Assembly (NCBI RefSeq): GCF_001634885.1
Contig: NZ_LWEX01000289.1
Location: 1-34,464 of the forward strand
Direction: 5' to 3'
Origin: Sulfitobacter sp. HI0040
GTDB lineage: Bacteria > Pseudomonadota > Alphaproteobacteria > Rhodobacterales > Rhodobacteraceae
DNA length: 34,464 bases
The notes below the pieces were generated by a model. That model made no database searches. It was not told the DNA's origin and was given only the letters and a program-made list of their open reading frames with translations. This document shows, piece after piece, positions 15,549 to 24,739 of the stretch (the stretch's first letter is position 1; every line of letters begins with the position of its first letter). Both the position numbers and the translations under genes were made by a program.

Positions 15549-16508
15549 TCATGCCAGAATGAGGAACATATAGGCGCCGTACAGCCCGGCGAGCACGACC
15601 CCCCAGATCCTCGTGATATCCATACGGAAATAAACAAAGGGCAGCAGCAACAGCGAGGCGCCCAGCATGACCCAGAGGTCGAACGTCAGGAACTCGGGGT
15701 CCACGTCGATGGGTCCGACAAGGCTGGCGATACCGATGATGGCCAGCAGATTGAACATGTTGGAGCCGATGACGTTGCCCAGGGCCACATCCGCCTGACG
15801 GCGCAGCGCGGCCATGACCGTGGTGGCAAGCTCCGGCAGGGAAGTGCCGATTGCTACCAACGTCAGCCCGATGACCGTATCGCTTACCCCGTAGGCGGTC
15901 GCGATGATCGTCGCATTGTCCACCAGCAGCCCGGCGCCCATTGGCAGACCGATGAGACCCAGAACAAGGTAAACGGCGATGCGCCAGCCCGGCATGTCGG
16001 GGTCGAGGCCTTCGATCTCTTCCGTCGGCTCGGCGGTCACCTCGCCATTGGCGCGGCGGTGGTTCTTGGCGTCGCGAAAGGCATCCGACAGCACGAAGGC
16101 AAGACCCGCCAGCAGCACGAGGCCCGCGATCCAGTCAAAGACGCCACGAAACGCCAACGCGATGAACAGGACGGATGCCGCCAGCATGAAGTTGTAGGTC
16201 TTGCGCGTATCACATTCGGAGGTGTGCATGGTCGCCAGCAAGGCCGGAATGCCCAGCACCATAAGGATGTTGGCCGTGTTCGATCCGACGACATTGCCCA
16301 GCGCGATACCCGGCGCGCCATCCAGCACCGCCTTGATGGAAATCAGCAGTTCCGGCGCCGAGGTACCGAAGGCCACGATGGTCAGGCTGACGATGAGGGC
16401 TGGCACCCCTAGCCGCAGGCTGAGGTTTACCGCACCTTTCACCAGCGCATCCCCGGCAAGCAGCAGGATCGCGAGACCCAGCCCAGACAACAACCATGGC
16501 ATCAACAT
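15549..16508 (-). CDS. Na+/Ca2+ exchanger-family antiporter (YrbG/CaxA type)
   Basis: The 319-aa inner-membrane protein has the two inverted alpha repeats of cation/Ca2+ exchangers: GTSAPEL (48-54) with GNVVGSN (71-77), and GTSLPEL (221-227) with GNVIGSN (244-250). About ten TM helices flank a short acidic cytoplasmic loop at about 147-175. Both repeats keep the ion-binding Glu and Asn, so it should be an active Ca2+/Na+ (or H+) antiporter. It starts directly after the stop of the 54-aa gene (TAA then ATG, no gap). Confidence 0.92.
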   Translation of the reverse strand: MLMPWLLSGLGLAILLLAGDALVKGAVNLSLRLGVPALIVSLTIVAFGTSAPELLISIKAVLDGAPGIALGNVVGSNTANILMVLGIPALLATMHTSECDTRKTYNFMLAASVLFIALAFRGVFDWIAGLVLLAGLAFVLSDAFRDAKNHRRANGEVTAEPTEEIEGLDPDMPGWRIAVYLVLGLIGLPMGAGLLVDNATIIATAYGVSDTVIGLTLVAIGTSLPELATTVMAALRRQADVALGNVIGSNMFNLLAIIGIASLVGPIDVDPEFLTFDLWVMLGASLLLLPFVYFRMDITRIWGVVLAGLYGAYMFLILA

Positions 16509-16673
16509 TTAACGGACTCCCTTGCAGCGGCAGGGTCCTTTGCCGATGCGATATCGCCCGCAGTCAGGGCATTTCGTCTGGCGCAGGCGATTACTGCCCA
16601 GCCAATGCATTTTTCCGAACCAGGCGAGCAAACCCATGCCCACAAGGAAGAGAAGTACGATCTTGAGAATCAT
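16509..16673 (-). CDS. 54-aa membrane microprotein with a Cys4 zinc-ribbon-like motif
   Basis: The ATG is at 16673 and the TAA at 16511-16509. It starts 3 bp after the protease stop and ends directly against the antiporter ATG, so it is packed as a coupled gene. Residues 2-19 form a hydrophobic helix with a single Lys near the start. The soluble tail has C35-P-D-C38 and C48-x-C50 in CPDCGRYRIGKGPCRC, a likely zinc knuckle, then basic residues. No named family is known to me. Architecture and packing support a true gene. Confidence 0.75.
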   Translation of the reverse strand: MILKIVLLFLVGMGLLAWFGKMHWLGSNRLRQTKCPDCGRYRIGKGPCRCKGVR

Positions 16674-16676
16674 GCG

Positions 16677-17486
16677 TCAGAGACCGAACCGGGCATAGGC
16701 TGCCCGTTCCTCGATGCCCTGAACCGCGTCGCTCAGCACCTGAGCGCCAAATCGTGACAGCAGCGGGCGCTTGACGCCATAGCGGCGAAACGTCGTCTTG
16801 TCGCCGAACCGTTGTTTCATGGTGGTGCGCAAGTGCCCGATCCCGTCGATCAGCCCAAGTTCAAGCGCGCGCCGACCAAGCCAGACTTCACCGGTGAACA
16901 GCTTGACCGAACCGTCCAGCTTGTCGCCCCGGCGGGTCTTCACATGATCGATGAAGTTGCCGTGAATGTCTTCGAGGAGCCGGTTCAGCCGCTCCACATC
17001 CTCCGGCGCCTCGGGGCGGAACGGGTCGAGCATGGATTTCGACTCGCCCGCCGTATGGACGCGACGTTCGATCCCGTGCTCATTGATGAACTGATGCAGG
17101 CCGAAAGACGATGAAATGACCCCGATGGAGCCGACAACCGAAGAGGCATCCGCGTGTATTTCATCCGCCGCCGCCGCCAGCCAATAGCCCCCCGAGGCGG
17201 CCACGTCCTCCACGAAGGCAAAGACGGGAATCTTCTTTTCATCCGCGAGCCGCCGGATACGCGCCCCGATGAGCGAGGATTGCACCGGGCTGCCGCCGGG
17301 GGAGTTGATCTCCAATGCGATGGCGTCGGGCTTGCCACGGCGGAACGCCTTTTCGATTACCGGGCCGAGTGTGCCGTCGTTCAGGGCCGCGCGCGGTTGC
17401 GCGCTGATCGTGCCGGCCATGCGGATGATGGCGACGGTCGGGCCAGATTTAATGAAGGGGAGCCATTTTCTCATACTCCCCCACAT
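16677..17486 (-). CDS. S49-family serine protease, SppA/SohB-like
   Basis: The 269-aa protein (from ATG 17486; an ATG at 17474 gives 265 aa) is a half-size S49 peptidase, expected to cleave membrane-embedded peptides such as leftover signal peptides. L-E-I-N-S-P-G-G-S-P, the nucleophile loop VAASGGYWLA, SVVGSIGVISS and the general-base Lys region GESKSMLDPFRP are visible, so the Ser/Lys dyad is intact. The N-terminus is only weakly hydrophobic (V-A-I-I-R-M-A-G-T-I is the first beta strand), so membrane attachment is uncertain. The 17486 start has AGGGGGCG at good spacing, whereas for 17474 the G-run is too close. Confidence 0.9.
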   Translation of the reverse strand: MWGSMRKWLPFIKSGPTVAIIRMAGTISAQPRAALNDGTLGPVIEKAFRRGKPDAIALEINSPGGSPVQSSLIGARIRRLADEKKIPVFAFVEDVAASGGYWLAAAADEIHADASSVVGSIGVISSSFGLHQFINEHGIERRVHTAGESKSMLDPFRPEAPEDVERLNRLLEDIHGNFIDHVKTRRGDKLDGSVKLFTGEVWLGRRALELGLIDGIGHLRTTMKQRFGDKTTFRRYGVKRPLLSRFGAQVLSDAVQGIEERAAYARFGL

Positions 17487-17526
17487 AGAGCGCCCCCTAC
17501 GGCCAAACAAGGCGACAGACCAAAGC

Positions 17527-18288
17527 TCATTCGCGGATGCGCCAGCCCGTCTTGAAAATCCACCAGATGAGACCGAGGCAGATCGCCGTGAAGGCACCGA
17601 TGGCCAGAAGGCTGGTCAGGATCGGGACATCGGCGGTGTCGAAGAATGCCCAGCGGAAGCCCGAGATCAGATAAACCACCGGGTTGAACATTGAGATCAC
17701 CTGCCAGACCGGCGGCAGCATGGAGATGGAGTAGAACGACCCGCCGAGAAACACGAGCGGCGTGACGATCAACAGCGGAACAAGCTGCAATTGCTCGAAG
17801 TTGCCCGCCCAGATTCCGATGATGAACCCCATGAGCGCGAAGCTGATGCAGGTGAGGATCAGAAAGGCCACCATTGCCACGGGATGGGCGATGGAGATGT
17901 CCACGAAGAAGAAGGCGGTGATCAGGATGATCGTCCCGATGAAAAGCGCCTTCGTCGCGGCGGCGCCGACATAGCCCAGCACGATCTCCAGAAAGTTGAT
18001 CGGCGCGGAAAGCAGCTCGAAAATCGTACCGATGAATTTCGGAAAGTAGATGCCGAAGGACGCGTTGGAGATGCTCTGCGTGATGACCGACAGCATGATC
18101 AGCCCCGGCACGATGAAAGCCCCGTAGCTGACGCCTTCGACCTCGTCGATGCGGCTGCCGATGGCGGCGCCGAACACCACGAAGTAGAGCGACGTGGACA
18201 ACACCGGAGAGATGATGCTCTGCGCGATGGTGCGGAAAAAGCGCGTCATCTCAAAAATGTAGATGGATTTGACGGCAGTCCAGTTCAT
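17527..18288 (-). CDS. yadH: ABC-2 type transporter permease, YadH-like
   Basis: The 253-aa protein has six hydrophobic segments and the ABC-2 permease layout. [13 protein letters not shown] precedes the last helices, along with [12 protein letters not shown]. The ATG overlaps the stop of the ATPase gene by 4 bp (ATGA). With that ATPase it forms an export-type ABC system of the YadGH family; the substrate of that family is not established. The tail ends close to the next gene (protease start 41 bp on). Confidence 0.9.
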   Translation of the reverse strand: MNWTAVKSIYIFEMTRFFRTIAQSIISPVLSTSLYFVVFGAAIGSRIDEVEGVSYGAFIVPGLIMLSVITQSISNASFGIYFPKFIGTIFELLSAPINFLEIVLGYVGAAATKALFIGTIILITAFFFVDISIAHPVAMVAFLILTCISFALMGFIIGIWAGNFEQLQLVPLLIVTPLVFLGGSFYSISMLPPVWQVISMFNPVVYLISGFRWAFFDTADVPILTSLLAIGAFTAICLGLIWWIFKTGWRIRE

Positions 18289-19214
18289 GCTGCATCCTCG
18301 TGAACAAGCCCGACGAAGATGTCTTCCAGACTGCTCTGGCGGGTCACCACGTCACGCAGAACGAGCCCTTCGGCAGCGACCTTGGACAGAAGCTGCGTGA
18401 TCCCGGTCCGCTCGCCGCGGGTGTCGTAGGTGTAGATCAACGCGCTGCCGTCCGGCGACAGGCTCAGCTTGTCCGATTGCAAAGCCTCCGGGATAGCGTC
18501 CAAAGGCTCGGTCAGCTGCACTTCGAGCTGCTTTTGCCCCATGCGCGCCATGAGCGCGGATTTCTCCTCCACCAGCAGCAGTTCGCCCTTTGCAATGACG
18601 CCGATGCGGTCGGCGATGGCCTCGGCTTCTTCGATATAATGGGTGGTCAGGATGATGGTCACGCCGTCCGCCTTCAGCCCTGCGACGATCTCCCACATGT
18701 CCTTGCGCAGTTCGACGTCCACGCCCGCCGTGGGTTCATCCAGAAACAGGATACGCGGTTCATGGGCCAGCGCCTTGGCGATGAGCACGCGGCGCTTCAT
18801 GCCGCCCGACAGTGCCCGGATCTGACTGTCCTTCTTGTCCCAGAGCGATAGTTGCCGCAGCACCTTCTCGATATGGGCGGGATCGGCGGGTTTGCCGAAC
18901 AGCCCGCGCGAGAACTGGACCGTCTTGATCACCTTCTCGAAAGGTTCGAGGTTGATTTCCTGCGGGACGAGCCCGATGAGCGACCGCGCCGCGCGGTAGT
19001 CCGCCACAGTATCATGGCCTTCCGCCGTCACAGTCCCGGCCGAGGGCATGGTGATGCCACATATGGTAGAGATCAGCGTGGTCTTGCCCGCCCCGTTCGG
19101 CCCCAGCAGCGCGAGGATTTCGCCCCGTTCGATCTGCAGGTCGACGCCTTTCAGGGCCTCGAACCCATCGTCGTATGATTTCCGCAGGCCGCGGATGTCC
19201 AGAATGGGGGGCAT
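18285..19214 (-). CDS. yadG: ABC-2 type transporter ATP-binding protein, YadG-like
   Basis: The 309-aa ATPase shows Walker [10 protein letters not shown] (about 37-45), the Q-loop in L-V-P-Q-E-I, signature LSGGMKRR, Walker [14 protein letters not shown] and the switch histidine [11 protein letters not shown]. The C-terminal part of about 80 residues after the nucleotide-binding domain and the order ATPase then permease match E. coli YadG/YadH closely. It probably works as a homodimer with two copies of the permease. The start [17 protein letters not shown] is natural. Confidence 0.93.
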   Translation of the reverse strand: MPPILDIRGLRKSYDDGFEALKGVDLQIERGEILALLGPNGAGKTTLISTICGITMPSAGTVTAEGHDTVADYRAARSLIGLVPQEINLEPFEKVIKTVQFSRGLFGKPADPAHIEKVLRQLSLWDKKDSQIRALSGGMKRRVLIAKALAHEPRILFLDEPTAGVDVELRKDMWEIVAGLKADGVTIILTTHYIEEAEAIADRIGVIAKGELLLVEEKSALMARMGQKQLEVQLTEPLDAIPEALQSDKLSLSPDGSALIYTYDTRGERTGITQLLSKVAAEGLVLRDVVTRQSSLEDIFVGLVHEDAA

Positions 19215-19283
19215 GGCCGTCTCCGTTGAATTGAGCGGAAGCTACACGCGATGGCGCGACAGGAACAGGCAGTTGCCTCGACG

Positions 19284-19808
19284 TCAGCTGTCCTTCTTGC
19301 CGAACCAGCGCCGCTTTTTCTCGTCGTCCAGCTTTTCTGTGGGGGGCTCCCCCTCGGCGGTCTCTGTACCGCCTTCGAGGGATGTCTGCAGATTGTCGAA
19401 GAACTGATCGGCCATCTTCTTGGCGAAACCGTCGATGATGCGGCTGCCAAGCTGCGCCAGCTTGCCGCCGACCTTGGCGTCGACCTCGTAGCTCAGCTCC
19501 GTACCGCCATCCTTTTCGGTCAGCCTCACCTCCGCACTGCCCTTGGCAAAGCCCGCGGCCCCTCCCTTGCCCTCGCCGGTGATTTTCAGCGCCTCGTCCT
19601 GAACGAGATCGGAAAGGGTCACATGGCCCTTGAAGGTCGCCTTCACCGGCCCGACCTTCTGCACTACGGTGGCGTCATAGCCTTCTTCGACCGAACCGCT
19701 CACGTCCTTTGCGCCCGGGACGCATTTCTGCAGCATGCCAGGGTCCAGCAAAGCGGCATAGACCTCTGCGGGGCTGGCTGCGATCTGGCGGGTATCGGAC
19801 ATCTGCAT
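19284..19808 (-). CDS. SRPBCC-family protein, CoxG-like
   Basis: The 174-aa protein starts at ATG 19808, with GGAGGA seven bases upstream. Residues 1-145 form a START/SRPBCC-type fold like CO dehydrogenase subunit G: A-S-P-A-E-V-Y-A-A-L-L-D-P near the start, then CVPGAKDVSG, T-F-K-G-H-V, and a long final helix with G-S-R-I-I-D-G-F-A-K-K-M-A-D-Q-F-F. An acidic linker and a basic tail (EKKRRWFGKKDS) follow and may touch membrane lipids. No coxMSL genes are nearby, so a role in CO oxidation is not supported here. Confidence 0.85.
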   Translation of the reverse strand: MQMSDTRQIAASPAEVYAALLDPGMLQKCVPGAKDVSGSVEEGYDATVVQKVGPVKATFKGHVTLSDLVQDEALKITGEGKGGAAGFAKGSAEVRLTEKDGGTELSYEVDAKVGGKLAQLGSRIIDGFAKKMADQFFDNLQTSLEGGTETAEGEPPTEKLDDEKKRRWFGKKDS

Positions 19809-19912
19809 GGGGGGTTCCTCCGTTCGGGTTGGGGCCAACCTAGCGTAATCGCCGGGGAGCTTCCAACGACAAAGCGATGGACAGCCCCGGCACCGGTGGT
19901 AGGTCTGGCGGC

Positions 19913-20890
19913 ATGACCTCCTCTTCCGATCCCCGTTCGGGGCGTGCGATCCTCTTCATTCTGCTGGGCATCCTCGCAATCTCCGTCAATGACCTTCTGA
20001 TCAAGCAGCTTTCAGGCGGCTACCCGCTGCACCAGATCGTCTTCGCGCGCTCTGGCATCGGCATCCTGCTGACGCTGGTTATCGTGCAGATGGAGGGCGG
20101 CCTCCGCATCCTCAAGACGCGGCGGCCGATGCTGCATGCGCTGCGCGGTCTGCTGGTCGTCATCGCGAACATGACCTTCTTTCTCGCGCTCGCCGCCCTG
20201 CCGCTGGCGGATGCCACGGCGCTTTTCTTCGCGGCGCCGCTTTTCATCACGCTGCTGTCGATCCCGATCCTCGGGGAAAAGGTGGGCGCGGTTCGCCTCA
20301 CCGCCGTGGCGGTGGGGTTTATGGGGGTTCTCATCATGCAGCGCCCCTGGGCGGGGAGCGAAGCGCTGGAAGCGCCCCGCATCGTGCTGCTTCTGCCGGT
20401 GGTGGCCGCGCTGACCTATGCGCTCAACCAGTTGATGACGCGCAAGCTGGGGGTGGCGTCAAAGGCATCGGCGCTGTCGGTCTATATCCAGCTCGCCTTC
20501 ATCGTCGTTTCGATCCTGTTCTACGTGGTGGCGGGCGACGGGCGCTTTGCCCCCGAAAGCGGCTCCGCCTCGCTGGAGTTCCTGTTGCGGGCATGGGTCT
20601 GGCCCGCCCCGGGGGACGGTTGGGTCTTCGTTGCGCTGGGGGCGAATTCGGCGATCGTGGGCTATTGCCTCAGCCAAGCCTACCGGATCGGCGATGCGGC
20701 CACCGTCGCGCCCTTCGAATACGTCGGATTACCGCTGGCGGTATTCTGGGGCTTCGCGGTCTTCGGCGACATCCCCGATTGGGAAGTCTGGGTGGGCATC
20801 GCGCTGATCCTCGGCTCGGGGCTGTTCGTGTTCCTGCGCGAACGGCAGAAGGCGCGCTACGTCACCCACACCGATACGATACCGCATTGA
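19913..20890 (+). CDS. DMT-superfamily (EamA) transporter
   Basis: The 325-aa inner-membrane protein has ten hydrophobic helices as two EamA repeats: R-A-I-L-F-I-L-L-G-I-L-A-I-S-V-N-D for TM1, and the typical E-K-V-G-A-V-R-L-T-A-V-A-V-G-F-M-G-V end of the first repeat. Such proteins export small metabolites or amino acids; the substrate cannot be read from sequence. The ATG at 19913 was preferred to one at 19877 because GGTAGG lies upstream and the extra residues are low complexity. It is convergent with the next gene across 16 bp. Confidence 0.9.
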   Translation: MTSSSDPRSGRAILFILLGILAISVNDLLIKQLSGGYPLHQIVFARSGIGILLTLVIVQMEGGLRILKTRRPMLHALRGLLVVIANMTFFLALAALPLADATALFFAAPLFITLLSIPILGEKVGAVRLTAVAVGFMGVLIMQRPWAGSEALEAPRIVLLLPVVAALTYALNQLMTRKLGVASKASALSVYIQLAFIVVSILFYVVAGDGRFAPESGSASLEFLLRAWVWPAPGDGWVFVALGANSAIVGYCLSQAYRIGDAATVAPFEYVGLPLAVFWGFAVFGDIPDWEVWVGIALILGSGLFVFLRERQKARYVTHTDTIPH

Positions 20891-20906
20891 CCCCGGAGCA
20901 GGTACG

Positions 20907-21872
20907 TCAGGCGGAAACCTCGATCACGACCTTTCCGGTGGCTTCGCGACGGCGCAACAGGTCCAGCGCCTCGTTTGCCTGCTCCAGCGGCAGCACGTTG
21001 CTGACATGGGGTTTCAGGCGGCCTTCGTCGTACCATTGGAACAGCTGCGTGAAACTGTCCGTCAGGACGGAGGGCCGCAGGCGGGCATACCCGCCCCAGT
21101 AAAGCCCCAGCACCGTCAGGTTCTTGACCAGCAGAATGTTGGCGGGCACCTGCGGCACGTCACCGCTGGCAAATCCAAGCGGGATCAACCGCGCTTCTGG
21201 GTTGCAGGCGCGCAGGGCGGCCTTGAACTGATCACCGCCCACCGGGTCGTAGACCACATCGGCCCCGCCGAGCGATTTGACGAATTCGCGGATATCGCCG
21301 GTTTCGGAATCCAGCAGATGATCGGCCCCTGCCGCGCGGCAAACCTCAAGCTTTTCGGCGCCTCGGGCCACGGCGACCACTTCGGCCCCCATAACCTTGC
21401 CCAGTTCCACCGCCGTCAGGCCCACACCGCCGGAGGCGCCCAGCACCAGCAGCCGCTCCCCCGGTTTCAGATGCGCCTTGTAATCGAGCGCGACGTGACT
21501 GGTGCCATAGGCCACCAGAAAGGCCGCCGCATCGGTCATCGACATGCTGTCGGGGATCGGCACGCAGATTTCGGCAGGCAGGGCCGCATATTCCGCCAGA
21601 CCGTCGAACCCGGAATAGGCCGCGACCCGCTGCCCCACCTCGAGCCCCGTCACACCATCGCCCAGCGCGGTCACCGTACCGGCCAATTCCATCCCGAGGG
21701 TGAAGGGCAGCGCGGGCTTTTCCTGATAGGTGCCCTTGATCAGCAGAAGGTCCCCAAAGTTCAGTCCGCAGGTTTCGACCTGCACCAGCACCTCGCCCGC
21801 CTTTGGCACCGGCAGTTCGAGGCTCTGCATTGCAAGTGGTTCGCCATAGCCCGTGACCCGCATCGCCCGCAT
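20907..21872 (-). CDS. Zinc-free medium-chain dehydrogenase/reductase, quinone oxidoreductase-like
   Basis: The 321-aa protein starts at ATG 21872, with AAGGAG six bases upstream, which rules out the longer frame. It has the GroES-like N-terminal domain with C-G-L-N-F-G-D-L-L, G-M-E-L-A-G, a Rossmann motif LGASGGVGLTAVELGK, and D-V-V-Y-D-P-V-G-G. The structural and catalytic zinc cysteines of alcohol dehydrogenases are missing. It is expected to reduce quinones or enals with NADPH. It diverges from the FAD-binding protein across a 148-bp gap. Confidence 0.92.
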   Translation of the reverse strand: MRAMRVTGYGEPLAMQSLELPVPKAGEVLVQVETCGLNFGDLLLIKGTYQEKPALPFTLGMELAGTVTALGDGVTGLEVGQRVAAYSGFDGLAEYAALPAEICVPIPDSMSMTDAAAFLVAYGTSHVALDYKAHLKPGERLLVLGASGGVGLTAVELGKVMGAEVVAVARGAEKLEVCRAAGADHLLDSETGDIREFVKSLGGADVVYDPVGGDQFKAALRACNPEARLIPLGFASGDVPQVPANILLVKNLTVLGLYWGGYARLRPSVLTDSFTQLFQWYDEGRLKPHVSNVLPLEQANEALDLLRRREATGKVVIEVSA

Positions 21873-22020
21873 CTTAAACTCCTTTGCATATTCGCGCGCA
21901 AAAGGCCCCAATCGGGCACTGATGGCAAGGGTCTTCGGAACCCGTCCAGCCACGTCACGGTTTGACCGTGAAGCACGCGCCGCAGATGGCGCTGTGCATA
22001 TACAGGGTCCGGATCAGTTC

Positions 22021-23631
22021 ATGTTCGAAGTCGTTATCGTCGGTTCCGGCCCCACCAGCCTCTATACGATTGCCGCATTGCTGGACCGTCCCGCGGGGCT
22101 GTCGATCACCGTGCTGGAGCGGGAGGAGATGAGCGGTACAGGCATGCCCTTCCGCCCGGAGGAGACCGATTCCGTCCTGCTTGCGAATATCGCCAGTATC
22201 GAGGTGCCCCCGATCTGCGAAAGCCTGCTGGACTGGATCACCGGCTTGCCGGATGCGGTGCTGTCGCATCTGGGCATCTCTGAGGATGACCTTCACGAAA
22301 GGCATTTCTTCCCGCGCATCCTGCTGGGCGCCTATCTGCGCAGCCAGTTGGGGCGTCTGGCCGATCTGGCGGAGGAACGCGGCCACCGGCTGCACATATA
22401 TAACAGCGCCCCCGTGGTTGATGTCGCCCGTGTCGCGGGCGGCTACACCGTTACCGCGCTGAAGGAGGGCGAGTTGCTTTCCTTCTCGGCCCGATCCGTC
22501 GTGCTGGCCACTGGCCATGTCTGGCCGGAGGACGATCCCGAGCATGGCTATTATGGCTCGCCCTGGCCCAGCGTGAAACTGCACGCCATACCGGCGACGG
22601 ATATCGGTATCCTCGGCTCCTCGCTCAGCGGGATCGATGCGGCGCTTTCCATCGCCTGCGCCCATGGACGCTTCGAAGAGGGTGGCAGCCGCTACGTACC
22701 GGGGCCGGAGGCGGAGGGCCTGCACATCACCCTCATGTCCCGCAAGGGGCTGCTGCCGGAGGCCGACTTCTGGTGCGACCTGCCCTATCTGCCGCTTGAA
22801 TATGCGACGCCCGAACGTATCGAGGCCCTACAGCAGCGCCCCGAAGGCTACGACACCGAAGACCTGTTCGATCTGCTGCGCGAAGAGATCACCGCGAATG
22901 ACCCCGAATATGCCGCAGCGATCGACCTGCCGTCGCTGACGCTCGAACATTTCGCGGATGCCTATTTCGCGCCCCGAATGGGCAAGGACCAGTTCGCGCT
23001 CGCCGCGGCGAACCTCGAAGAGGTGGAGCGCAACGTGAACAAGCGTACGACGGTGCCATGGCGCTACGCCATCCTGCGGATGCATGAGACGCTGGCCCCG
23101 CTGCTGCCGGGCATGTCCGGACACGAACGGCAGCGGTTCAAGACATATCTGGCCCCCGTCTTCATCGACAATTACGCCGCAGTTCCGCCCCAGACCATTC
23201 GCCGCCTGCTCGCCCTCGCCAGAACGGGGAGCCTTTCCGTCGTTTCGGTTGAAGATGACTGCGAGGTTCTGCCGCCTACGGGCAAGGAACCGACCCGGCT
23301 GCGCGAAGAAGGGGGAGAGCGGCGTTTCGACTATTTCGTGGACTCGCGCGGCCAGTCCACACTACCCGCCTCCGCCCTGCCCTTTCCCACGCTGCTCGAA
23401 CAATTGCAGGCCGACCCGGAGGCGCCGCTGCCGGTCTCCCCCTCCTTTGGGCTATCGGGGCCTGACGATACGTGGCGGGGGCTTTACTGCGCGGGTCTGC
23501 CCTTCGTCATGCATCTTTTTCCCTTCGCCCAAGGGATCACCGTCAGCCACGAATTCGGCGAGGTTCTGGCGAAAGGGGTCGACAGCGACCGCCGCGCGCA
23601 TGACGAATTGACCGATCAGGCCGTTGCCTAG
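22021..23631 (+). CDS. FAD/NAD(P)-binding protein, NAD_binding_9-like
   Basis: The 536-aa protein starts at MFEVVIVGSGPTSLYT, the first beta strand and dinucleotide-binding motif, which decides for ATG 22021 (a GTG at 21994 would add nine residues). The rest of the N-terminal part matches the family of FAD/NAD(P)-binding proteins that includes YdhS: ANIASIEVPP, R-I-L-L-G-A-Y-L-R-S-Q-L, V-V-L-A-T-G-H-V-W-P, and a second nucleotide motif G-I-L-G-S-S-L-S-G-I-D-A-A. No substrate is known. Its stop codon overlaps that of the convergent 34-aa gene, leaving no room for a terminator between them. Confidence 0.85.
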   Translation: MFEVVIVGSGPTSLYTIAALLDRPAGLSITVLEREEMSGTGMPFRPEETDSVLLANIASIEVPPICESLLDWITGLPDAVLSHLGISEDDLHERHFFPRILLGAYLRSQLGRLADLAEERGHRLHIYNSAPVVDVARVAGGYTVTALKEGELLSFSARSVVLATGHVWPEDDPEHGYYGSPWPSVKLHAIPATDIGILGSSLSGIDAALSIACAHGRFEEGGSRYVPGPEAEGLHITLMSRKGLLPEADFWCDLPYLPLEYATPERIEALQQRPEGYDTEDLFDLLREEITANDPEYAAAIDLPSLTLEHFADAYFAPRMGKDQFALAAANLEEVERNVNKRTTVPWRYAILRMHETLAPLLPGMSGHERQRFKTYLAPVFIDNYAAVPPQTIRRLLALARTGSLSVVSVEDDCEVLPPTGKEPTRLREEGGERRFDYFVDSRGQSTLPASALPFPTLLEQLQADPEAPLPVSPSFGLSGPDDTWRGLYCAGLPFVMHLFPFAQGITVSHEFGEVLAKGVDSDRRAHDELTDQAVA

Positions 23632-23732
23632 GGCACCAGTACGCTGCGGATGACATAGGCTACGAGGCCGAGGAGCGCGACGCTGCCGATCCAGATCGCC
23701 GCGAACCAGCCCAGACGCATCAGCCAGCGCAT
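23628..23732 (-). CDS. DUF2474-family small subunit of bd oxidase, 34 aa
   Basis: The ATG at 23732 overlaps the cydB stop (TGATG) and the frame ends at 23628. The peptide is one TM helix preceded by basic residues, with RLGWFAAIWIGSV and VAYVIRS matching the consensus of the DUF2474 family found after cydAB. By analogy with CydX it probably stabilises the oxidase. Position and motif together make the call firm in spite of its size. Confidence 0.9.
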   Translation of the reverse strand: MRWLMRLGWFAAIWIGSVALLGLVAYVIRSVLVP

Positions 23733-24739
23733 CAGTGGTATCCTTCCTCCGGGTCCACCTTGCCGCGGAACACCCAATAGGCATAGGCGGTATAGCCAAG
23801 GATCATCGGCAGCAGCACCAGCGTACCGACCAATGCAAAGGCAAGCGAACTGTCGGGTGCTGCTGCATCCTCGATCGTGAGGGCGGGGGGCACGATATGG
23901 GGGTAGAAGCTGATCCCAAGACCCACAAAGCCCAGCACGAAGAGTGAGAGCGCGCAGAGGAACGGCAAAACATCCGCCTGCCGCCGCAAACCGTGCAACA
24001 GACCATAGGCCGCCAGTAGTACCAGGCCCGGCACGAGGAAGCTGAAGATGGCCGTGGGATAGGCGAACCAACGGCGGAAATACTCAGGATCCTGAAACGG
24101 CGTCCAGAGGCTCACCAGCCCCATGAAGATCAGTGTCGCCGCGGCGAAGGGCCACGCCAATCTGCGCATATGGCGCTGGATGCGGCCTTCCAGCTTCATG
24201 TTGAGCCATGTGGCCCCGAGCATCGCATATCCCACCGTGACGGCCACGCCGGTCAGAAGCGAGAATGGTGTGAGCCAGTCCCACCAACCTCCCGCATAGG
24301 CGCGGTTCTCGATCTCGATCCCCTGAACCAATGCGCCCAGCGCGATGCCCTGACACATGGACGCGACGATGGAGCCGCCGAAAAAGCCCATGTCCCACAG
24401 GGGTTTCCACCGTTCGGTGCGCCAGCGGTACTCGAATGCGACCCCGCGGAACACCAGCCCCAGAAGCATCAGGATGATCGGCATATAAAGCGCGGGCATC
24501 ACCACGGCATAGGCGAGCGGGAAGACGGCAAAGAGCCCCCCGCCCCCGAGAACAAGCCAGGTTTCGTTCCCGTCCCAGATGGGCGAGATGGAGTTCATCA
24601 TCACGTTGCGCTCCTTCTCGTCCTTGGTGAGCGGGAACAGAAGGCCCACCCCCAGATCGAACCCATCGAGAATAACGTAAACCAGCACGGCGAAGGCAAT
24701 GATGCCCGCCCAGATGAACGACAGTTCAAGCCCCAGCAT
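23732..24739 (-). CDS. cydB: Cytochrome bd (CIO-type) ubiquinol oxidase subunit II
   Basis: The 335-aa membrane protein begins MLGLELSFIWAGIIAFAVLV and then YVILDGFDLGVG, the standard CydB N-terminus with its conserved acidic residues. N-S-I-S-P-I-W-D-G-N-E-T-W and V-F-R-G-V-A-F-E-Y-R follow, and about eight TM helices are present. It is the structural partner of CydA. The ATG lies within the end of cydA (14-bp overlap) and its stop overlaps the 34-aa gene. The shorter length (E. coli about 379) fits the CIO branch. Confidence 0.95.
   Translation of the reverse strand: MLGLELSFIWAGIIAFAVLVYVILDGFDLGVGLLFPLTKDEKERNVMMNSISPIWDGNETWLVLGGGGLFAVFPLAYAVVMPALYMPIILMLLGLVFRGVAFEYRWRTERWKPLWDMGFFGGSIVASMCQGIALGALVQGIEIENRAYAGGWWDWLTPFSLLTGVAVTVGYAMLGATWLNMKLEGRIQRHMRRLAWPFAAATLIFMGLVSLWTPFQDPEYFRRWFAYPTAIFSFLVPGLVLLAAYGLLHGLRRQADVLPFLCALSLFVLGFVGLGISFYPHIVPPALTIEDAAAPDSSLAFALVGTLVLLPMILGYTAYAYWVFRGKVDPEEGYH

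Noticed and set aside
15522-16412. 296-codon plus-strand frame opposite the antiporter gene
   Set aside because: His/Gln/Arg/Asp-rich shadow sequence typical of the complement of a membrane-protein gene.
19284-19808. CO dehydrogenase accessory role for the SRPBCC protein
   Set aside because: No coxM, coxS, coxL or maturation gene lies nearby, so only the fold-level name is supported.
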